Positions 56,522-64,000 of a DNA stretch of 64,000 nt are shown one piece after another (within the stretch, counting starts at the first letter, position 1; every line of letters starts with the position of its first letter). The notes beneath the pieces were generated by a model. The model was not told where the DNA came from and did no database searches. It saw only the letters and a program-made list of their open reading frames with translations. Both the position numbers and the translations under genes were made by a program. Source of the stretch: Pyrenophora tritici-repentis (Eukaryota > Ascomycota > Dothideomycetes > Pleosporales > Pleosporaceae); assembly GCF_003171515.1 (NCBI RefSeq), contig NC_089394.1:310001-374000 (forward strand), written 5' to 3'.

Positions 56522-58581
56522 ATGGATGACTCCAAGCCTTCTCGGAACTTGCGTAAGAGCAGTCGAATCCATGAGACACGTTCGGCTCCTACATCAAGTT
56601 CCACTGCCGAGCGCAACAAGAAGGAAGAGCAAACTTCACCCGCTTTGACGTCCCCTCGAGCTACGAGAAAGAGACTAGCTTCTCTCACAGAAGTGCCTGA
56701 GAGAGAAAAGTCTGTGAGTCCAGCAGAAGACGTGCCACCTCTGAGTGCTACATCTACCACGGCTACATCTCCAGACTTTACAGACCACGTCTGCTTGTGT
56801 CAACCAGAGCCGAAAATACCCCGCCCAAGGAATGGTAAGCATGCATTCATTTCTTTGTCTATTTGAAGGCGTCTTCCCTATTTGGATCGTGATGACTTGA
56901 TTTTGAAAACGACAAAGAGCAGCTTTCTTTATTCGGCAATCATTTATCCTCCACCTGCTAACCACACCTCTAAAGCGTTCATCCTGTATCGACAGTATCA
57001 CCAGCAAGGAGTCATCACGTTGAATCCTGGTCTGAACAACCCTGAAATCTCGAAGATTATCGGTGAGAAGTGGAAAGCTGAAAGTGACGAGGCGAAAAAG
57101 GAGTGGCAAGACCTTGCCCAGGTCAGTACTTCACAGCAGCCAACCTCTTCTCCTCGCTTTGCTAACCATGAATTCAGAGAGAGAAAGCTAAACATCAAGA
57201 GACATATCCCGACTACCGTTATCAGCCGCGTCGTATCAGCAAGGCTGGGTCTTCACCACTGAATCCCACTGGGCAACATACCACAGTCGACAAGTACCGT
57301 TGCCATAAGTGTGGTGGTCGCAGTATAAAGACTCCTACTAGCCCATTTCTCGACGCCTCCGGTACTCCCACCTTGCCACCTCCAAACATTTCGGAGGGAC
57401 TCACGCCAACGACGCGCTACTTGCCCGTGATGAATGGTCTCACCCTTAATTCGCCAGTGGCTCATCGCCGAACTCATGGCCCGTCAGGACTTAGCAACAT
57501 CCAGGTGACTTCGTCAATGCGAGAAGACTCGATGATGTATAGTCCTCTCACACCGAATAAGAAACGTCGATGTGACATCCCCCCGCCATTAAATCCATTG
57601 AACCAAGTTCAAGGCCGTCGACCGGATGGGTCTTATTACTCTATGCAGTTAGAGCGGCGAGGATCTTTGCCACCGATTAACGTGCGGTACTCACCGCCGA
57701 ATAGCGCAACCATGCCTCCTCCTCGCACTCCTCGGGATGGTCGAATGAGCTCGGTGGTAGAGTTGGGCCCGCTACCGCAGGACTCCAGTCCTAAAAGTGT
57801 GGAAGAGGTCCTCAGCTCTCTCCCTTACCCACACAAGATTAAGCTACTCGGTCGCATAACGCCCCCTTACAAGGAGAGTAATCCTGTCAGCGCATTGATC
57901 AAAGGAGGTCGCGGCGCCATTATCGCTGTTGAAGGAGATGACTTGACTGCCGTTAAGGAGATCTCTCAATGGCTCAACGACTACCTCATCAAGCAGAGAG
58001 AATACGAACCCCGGATTAGTGAGCCGCCCAAAGCTCCCCAAGATAACGAGAACGAAGATGTTACGTTTGAAGACTATCTCGACTTGATCAAGGAATGGCA
58101 CGGCAAGAGCAGAGAAATGATTCAATACATCATTACACCCATTACCCCGCCCGACTCGCCCAAGGATACGACCATGTCAGATAAAGACTCGATCGACACA
58201 GCCTCTCGTAAAGATTCAGCCACGCCTCCTGACTCACCTTCGGCAGTTAGTGTTTCGACTGTCAAACCAGTAATCATCCTCCCCACTTTCCAACTTCATT
58301 CGTCGATTGCATACGCATCGCGCATTCCTATTCAAGACGCGTATAGCGCAACGGATCACTGGCAATGGATGGCGACGCTTTGGCGTGGCACCGTTGGCCC
58401 AGATCTTACGCTATATGTAAAGAGCTACGATGCGAAGGAGGGCCAGGTTGGACATAAGCCCGATCTGGATGATGTGAACAAGTGTTTAACCATTTTCAAG
58501 GAGAAGAAGGGCATGTTTTTAGAGGCAGACTTGAGGAGAGTTGGGTTCGAGGTTGGGGAGTGGATCAAGGGGATCAAATGA
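56522..58581 (+). CDS. HMG-box transcription regulator
   Basis: Exons are 56522-56834, 56976-57121 and 57178-58581; the product is 620 residues. The sequence-specific HMG box is at about residues 98-172. It opens KIPRPRNAFILYRQYHQQGV and continues with NPGLNNPEISKIIGEKWKAE and WQDLAQREKAKHQETYPDYR. A 141-bp intron falls at RPRN/AFILY, a position also split in mating-type and Ste11-like HMG genes. That intron is much longer than others in the window. A Cys pair (CHKCGG) and a Ser/Pro-rich region follow. The conserved C-terminal module includes ALIKGGRGAIIAVEGDD, EWHGKSREMIQYIITP and ATDHWQWMATLWRGTVGPDL. The protein resembles fungal Rox1/Ste11-type regulators of development or respiration; the targets are unknown. 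Confidence 0.9.
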
Positions 58582-59343
58582 GCGATGAGGGTTAATTCAT
58601 TTTCTTCTCTCCTTTGGATGTGGTATATTTTCGTGATGAAGTTGGCATGATCCTACTACAAGTCGTTACACAGATCAAGACGGTAGACGATGTAGTGGGT
58701 GGTGTAGAATACAATACAAGGAGGCGTTTGGGTAATTATCGTGATGATCAACTTTGGGTCCGCTATTCCAAGACAACGTGACATGGTACTATACAAGTTT
58801 TCGCATCATACGATGCTTGGCTCGTAAAAATAGTGTCACAGGACGCCGGAAGGGGATGGTGACGGGAGCGGCTGGCGAGGCTGGCGCCGCGGAGGCTGAC
58901 AAAGCCGGTCGGAACAAAGCAACAAAGCCGACAAAGTGTCATAGCGCGGCTTTCACATGGCACGCCCGCATCCACCGCAGCTTGTCACATGCCGGATCCT
59001 CGCCCAACCACAGAGCCTCATACAGCGAATGCGCCGCGCTTGTCGACGGCCTGAACGGATCATTAGGGTAGCATGGCTGGTTACGGCTGACCATGCGTCT
59101 TTTATGAGCTACTGTGTGGTGCCCATTACCCCAGCCCGGAGTTTGAGATACCCCAGATTTCGCATTCCCGCATTCACATGCTTGATCCTTTGCCAACAAA
59201 TTACCACCACCAACGACCCTGCCCAAGTGGAGACCCGAGAACACAACGCCTTTCATGACGCACAACGAGCCCACGGCTTTATCTACCGGGTCCAGCATAA
59301 GAAGATTCGAGCGTGGCGTGCAGAGGAGTGAGGAGCTCCAGCT
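58582..59343. other. Intergenic region, 762 bp
   Basis: This is the downstream flank of the HMG gene and the promoter of the alpha/beta hydrolase gene. Short frames at 58754-59331 lack motifs and are not called. Confidence 0.5.
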
Positions 59344-61676
59344 ATGATAGATCACGTACTTGGTCGGCCGTCGGTGCAGTTTAGGAAGATACAGGTGCTG
59401 GCAGTAGTATCCTTCTGGTCCTTTTACCTCTACAGGTAAGTCCTTCATCTCACTCATACTTGTGTGCACATTACTGACAAAACCTCAGAGGCGACCGCCA
59501 CGGTCCCCCAATTGTCCGACGCATATCCGCCCTCCTCTCCAAGAAGCTCACCGTGTGGCAATCCGTGCTCGTGACACTCTTGTACCTCTATGTTGCGCGC
59601 AACTTCGGCAAGCTCGTTGGCCTCGAATGCCCGGAACCGCTCGCTAGCCTCTACTCGCGTTCTTACTTTCGTGCAACATGGGTTACGACTGCGCTGGACG
59701 CGGGCTTCTGGTCTGCCATGCGCATCAAGAGGAAGGGGCTGAGAGATCTTTTGTCCATTGTCTTTAGCATATACTACATGATATGCGCTGAGCAGGCGGA
59801 TGAGAAGGTGCGCAAGATTAGGGCTACGCTCACTGTGGATCATTTGCGCGTGGCGTGGAACAAAGGAACAACACCTTATTTGGGTGCGCTGACGAACCTC
59901 ATGCGTCCGAGGTTGATGGTGTATCCGCCGCGCAAGATTAGAATACCGAGACCGAGGGCAAGCTCGTACCAGGAGCCAGTGACGGGATGGTTGTACTTTA
60001 ACGGGCCGCGGAGTGCGCTAAAGAAGCAGGATAAAGTCGTGTTGGATGTACCTGGAGGCGGCTTCGTTGCCATGGACCCGAGGAATCATGACGATAAGCT
60101 CATGGGCTGGGCTGGGAAGACGGGATTGCCTGTGTTGAGTTTGGACTACAAAAAGGCACCAGAACACCCGTATCCGTATGCTCTGAACGAGTGCTATGAT
60201 GTCTATCATATGATTATCGCATCGAGAGGAACTTGCATGGGGCTGTCAGGAGAAGCTGAACCCAAGGTTGTGGTTGCAGGTGACTCGGCAGGAGGAAACC
60301 TTGCCGTGGCCATGGTGCTCATGGTTCTGCAAAGTGGCTCGACTGAGACACGACGATGGCAGGGCGAGCGCGCATTACCGCCTCCAGTTGGCATGATCCT
60401 GGTGTATCCCGCACTTGACATGAACATTGGCAACTGGATGAGTGACGAGCAAATGGCGCTTATCCGTGACCGCAGGGTGAGGAAGACAAACGCACCAGTG
60501 CTCCGGCACAAGAGTGAGGATTACCGGAACCTCGCACCAAACACGCCCTACGCATCGGATGATTCGGATAACGAGGACGAGTCCAGCAAACCCAGCATGC
60601 CGAATGGGAAGATGCCGACAGATTCTCTCCTTCTGCCCACTCCACAGACGATGATCAAGCTCTCCGCCGCCCATACTGGTCAGGATAGCCACTCCGTTCC
60701 TCGTCTAGATGTCAGCAATACCACGCTTACCAATGGACATACTGCGCACAAAGCCCCAGGCCAAACAACCCCGGCAAACGGTACGCCCCAAGCTACTGCT
60801 CCAGCACCCCCTGCAACAACCATCAAGACCCGCCTCGCAACCTCCAGCATGATATCCTACTTCAACGACCGCATCCTCACTCCAGAAATGATGCGCGCCA
60901 TGATCATACTCTACATCGGCCCACACCACCGTCCCGACTTCAGCACAGACTACCTCCTCTCCCCACTCCTCGCGCCCGAATCCCTGCTCGCCAAATTCCC
61001 AAAAACTTGGATGCTAACCGGCGAGCGTGACCCCCTCGTCGACGACACACTCATCTTCGCGGGCCGCCTCCGCCAAGCCAAACGCGCCGATTGGGTCGCA
61101 GCACACGACCTGGGGCTTGATTGGGCGCGGGGGACGTTTCGAGAAGAGGATTGGGTCAACGTGGATTTGATCCCGGGTATTAGTCATGGGTTTTTACAGT
61201 TTGTGGGCGTTTTCCCAGAGGGCTGGCGGTATATTTATCGCTGTGGGAGGTGGATTACTGAGGCGTTTGAGAGGGAGGAGGGGAGGGATGGGTTTGAGAC
61301 GCCCATGTTTACGCCGGGGGTGCAGACGGCGGCCAGACGGTATAGGAGTGGTACTGGCGCTGGGGGTGATTATTTCAGTACCGTGGGCTTGGCGGATGCG
61401 ATTGATGGGCTTACTTCTCCTCAGCGGCATAGGCATCATCGTAGGACTGGCACGGCTAGCTCGGCTGATGAGGATAGACCGCTTGAAATGACGGTGCTGG
61501 GCAAGGGGAAGAGGAGTCCGCCGCAGCAGCATCAGAGGGAGGTGAGTGTGACGAGGGGGAGGGGCAGGGTGCAGAAGAGTGCGAGGGGGAATCGGAGGAA
61601 GAGTTTGGTTAGCTTGGCTAGTGAGGATGATTTGTTGGGCAGGCGGATGAAGGGGCTTACGGGGGTTTGGGGGTGA
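59344..61676 (+). CDS. Membrane-anchored alpha/beta hydrolase (hormone-sensitive lipase-like)
   Basis: Exons are 59344-59435 and 59489-61676; the product is 759 residues. Hydrophobic helices near the N-terminus (VLAVVSFWSFYLY, SVLVTLLYLYVA and LLSIVFSIYYMI) suggest ER or lipid-droplet attachment. The hydrolase core follows: the oxyanion-type block VVLDVPGGGFVAMDPRNHDD, then LSLDYKKAPEHPYPYAL and the nucleophile elbow VVVAGDSAGGNLAVAMVL. The acid is probably in LTGERDPLVDD and the His in PGISHGFLQF. Between Ser and Asp is a disordered insert of about 110 residues, Ser/Thr/Pro-rich (DDSDNEDESSKPSMPNGK). A basic, Arg/Ser-rich tail of about 120 residues ends the protein. HSL-family enzymes hydrolyse acylglycerols, steryl esters or acetylated lipids; the substrate is unknown. 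The oxyanion motif lacks the usual first His (DVPGGG instead of HGGG). Confidence 0.9.
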
Positions 61677-63787
61677 TGGTGTGATTTGATGTGGTGTGGT
61701 TTCGTAGTATATATGTTGTTATGGTTGGTATGTGTTGGTTCTAGAAGTGTAGTAAATGGTTAGATGGGATTACTTGCTTATTCGCTGTGCTCGTCGTCCT
61801 GTTTTTTCGTAACTTTCAGCGAGAATCTGTGCATGACCTATCTACCGCACTTATCGTATACCAGCGAATGTCTGAGTAGATCTTATCGTGTTCTCTGATA
61901 CCTTGCTTTCACCTACTTACCCCCAATCTTCTACCGTGAATAGCGAATGGTGACTAGGAAATGGTCATGTTGTGGTCTAGGCACACTACCAATTTCAATG
62001 CTGGACTTCTGATCCATATTCTTGATCGAAGAGGAAAACCTGGCAGTCGCAGAATAGAAATCTTGGATGGTAGTCAACATCTTGGAAATGTCGGAAACTT
62101 GGACATGACTGGTGGTCCCTCCCCACCGTTCGCGGCCGCTATACCATAGCTGGTCTGGCAACAATGAGGCTCTTGTGTAGCTGCTCCACGGCTCACTCGC
62201 TCACCGCCGCTGCCAGCCGCTCTAGGCCCACAAGATTTTTTCTCGTTTACACCAGGTGCCACCGGTATTGGTGGCTCCACTTGGGCGGTTTGAGGCTCTG
62301 CGGTTAGTGCCTTTTTTTCCAAGAATTCCAAGGAATTGGCATTGGCATTGGGGATTGGGGTGTAACGGAGATCGTGTCGATGACGGAGGTGGAGGGAGTC
62401 TGGATCTGGGGGGCTGTCGCGACGTCCTCGTTTCTCGCTGTGACATACTCTCTTTTTTCTTTCTTTTTTCTTGGATAGTGTTACATTGGAGTAATTGTGC
62501 ATTCGTACTCCTCGGATCCACGGCACACAGGTCGACAGAAAGTTTATTGTTGATGCTCCTGTCCTCACGCGACCCTCCGATTCTCCCCGAACAAATGTCC
62601 ATGCACTCCCACGAGGCCGCACCCCGTCAACCAGCATGTGGAGAATGGAGAGAGGTAGAGTGGGGAGAAGAAGCGGACCATGTCGGACGGCGTACTCTTG
62701 CAAGACACGCTTCCCTAAGCATTTTGCTAACGGTGCGGCTTAAAGCGGTATGGACGCCGAAAGAAAAACAAGCGCCGATGAGGGTCAATACCGGGGTCTG
62801 GTAGAGTCATGGGCAAACGCGGCTCCGACTTTTTTTTCTTGAGTTTAGTTCGTTGTCCCGTGAAAGCTTGGATTGTAGTTTGGCCCTTCTCCTTCCCCCT
62901 CCTCTCCAACTGCCAGGCTGCCACACAGAAACCCCCCGGGGTGCAAGAGCAATTGGCGCCGCGAATTGAACTTGTTTACTAGTTTGCAAAGACACGACGT
63001 CATGGGCTGCAGAGAAACGGTTGAGGACTAGGGCATGCAGGCTGGACATGGTTGGTTGGGCAGAACTCCGGTACAGCTTTAGTCTTGGACTGTGCACAGC
63101 GCGAACGTTTATTCCCCTCAGCCGCCCGTCACTCCCGCGTCTTGAGTGAATGCTTAAACCAGTCGTGCTGATGCTTGGCCCGTATTCTGGGGTAAAAAGG
63201 TAGGGCTGATCGCATGATGTTGGTGTGGTAATGTATGTCTCCGCGGCCTTTTGATCGCACCCCGGGTCTGATGCGAGCACACGCACAGTCTTCCTGACAG
63301 CTCTCTGCTAATCGGGGAGTATCTCGGGTGGGTTTGTGAGGTGGTTGAATCGAATGGCAGAGGCTTAGGTGGGCCGCTAGAAGCTTCTTTGCAGACCAAG
63401 CTCCACCAAGACGTCGGTCCGATGCTTGTACTGTCTCCACCCCTCCAAACTGTTCCTGGTCGACTTGGTGATAACTGCAACATTAGGGCTTGACAAGGCC
63501 CCCGGCAAACGTGCGATCTGCGGAGACAAATTTTTCTACTTGCCGACGTGTGTGCCATGGAGTCTCCACGTCTACGTCACGGTAGAGGTCGGGTGTCGAG
63601 GAAGTGCCATGGGGATGGCTTCTCCATGCCTGTGGGTCCGCTTCTCTCTCTCTCCCCCCACTGGGGTTTATAAAGGGCGGAGATGCGTCCGCTTGGGGGT
63701 TGCTTGTTGTTGTGAGCTACCAGCCTTTTTGCTGTGATTGCCCTCTTATACCTATTTCTCTCTTTCGTGCTGCTTTCACTGCCCATC
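61677..63787. other. Intergenic region, 2.1 kb
   Basis: This lies between the hydrolase stop and the last partial gene. Frames of 180-209 codons overlap on opposite strands at 62074-62804, with no motif or clear splice signals. A CT-rich tract (63642-63660) precedes the downstream TATA box. Confidence 0.5.
63669..63675 (+). promoter_or_regulatory. TATA box of the terminal partial gene
   Basis: TATAAAG directly follows a CT-rich tract and lies 113 bp upstream of the ATG at 63788, a usual distance in filamentous fungi allowing for a leader. Confidence 0.55.
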
Positions 63788-64000
63788 ATGGACGAGAAGG
63801 ATACCAAGACGGTCGAGGTCGACAACACCACGTTGCCGTCCAAGACGGAAAAGGCCGACAACATCCAAGTAGCACCTACTCCTGACTACTCCGCCCCCAA
63901 GGCAAAGACAGAGCAGCTTGAAGATGCAAGAGGCTGGGAATCCGAGAACTTGATCCAGGATCTGGAGAAGGAGTTGGAGCAGGCAAACTACAAGCTGGGC
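63788..64000 (+). CDS. 5' end of an unidentified acidic/charged protein (3' partial)
   Basis: The ATG in CATCATGGAC opens a frame of 71 codons that runs off the window. It reads MDEKDTKTVEVDNTTLPSK, then a charged stretch and SENLIQDLEKELEQANYKLG, which looks like the start of a coiled coil or helix. It has no signal peptide. A TATA box and CT tract upstream suggest a well-expressed gene. The family cannot be told from this fragment. Confidence 0.6.
   Translation, partial: MDEKDTKTVEVDNTTLPSKTEKADNIQVAPTPDYSAPKAKTEQLEDARGWESENLIQDLEKELEQANYKLG

Noticed and set aside
62074..62804. Overlapping 209- and 182-codon frames on opposite strands
   Set aside because: Low-complexity, mirror-image composition and no domain; treated as chance frames.
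1..64000. CRISPR array, bacterial operon, prophage or riboswitch
   Set aside because: Spliceosomal introns, an intron-containing nuclear tRNA and fungal gene families throughout exclude a prokaryotic source; no direct-repeat/spacer array is present.
1..64000. Secondary metabolite gene cluster (PKS, NRPS or terpene synthase core)
   Set aside because: A MATE transporter, a Dabb protein and Zn2Cys6 regulators are present, but no core biosynthetic enzyme lies anywhere in the window.

Overview
This is a eukaryotic window, almost certainly from a filamentous ascomycete. Inference from gene content and intron style points to a plant-associated Dothideomycete, probably Pleosporales. The evidence is: spliceosomal introns of about 42-90 bp with GTRNGT donors, CTAAC/CTGAC branch sites and YAG acceptors; Zn2Cys6 regulators; a Dsc3 Golgi ubiquitin-ligase subunit; an Ert1/AcuK gluconeogenesis activator; a three-domain hevein-type chitin-binding secreted protein; and GH93 and CE1 cell-wall enzymes. 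There are no operons. I rebuilt exon coordinates by hand from splice sites and conserved protein motifs, checking that each spliced length is a multiple of three.

Layout. 1-321: 3' end of an unidentified gene with a duplicated WKALK motif. 1157-5709: mitochondrial ISA1, a Dabb-fold protein, Dsc3 (with a +1 G frameshift) and a secreted agmatinase-type ureohydrolase. 6933-11524: MATE transporter and a DUF3632-like protein. 12351-16446: a divergent pair, a coiled-coil protein and an Hsp70-like ATPase (second +1 G frameshift). 16447-31032: about 14.6 kb holding only a Zn2Cys6 regulator (23352-24759), an intron-containing tRNA-Lys(CTT) and, beside it, an array of eight CACGTG palindromes with a roughly 20 bp period. 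31033-36152: AT-hook/bHLH regulator, metallophosphoesterase and the triple-CBM18 secreted protein. 38385-45747: acyl-protein thioesterase, an HhH-GPD DNA glycosylase, a secreted CE1 esterase and a GH93 exo-arabinanase-like enzyme, with a truncated tRNA-Glu relic and a 77-bp MITE-like element between them. 46082-58581: CENP-Q/Fta7, Ert1/AcuK, the 16-exon meiotic protein Spo22/Zip4, a GDSL/SGNH hydrolase using a GC-AG intron, and an HMG-box regulator. 59344-61676: a membrane-anchored alpha/beta hydrolase. 63788-64000: the 5' end of a further gene.

The genes are mostly independent housekeeping and regulatory functions. Two threads connect some of them: secreted proteins acting on or around plant and fungal cell walls (35.5-45.7 kb and 54.6 kb), and chromosome/meiosis functions (CENP-Q, Spo22, DNA glycosylase). 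The most unusual non-coding signal is the CACGTG array at 29451-29628, which lies 1.4 kb from the 3' end of a bHLH gene, a protein class that binds exactly this type of site.
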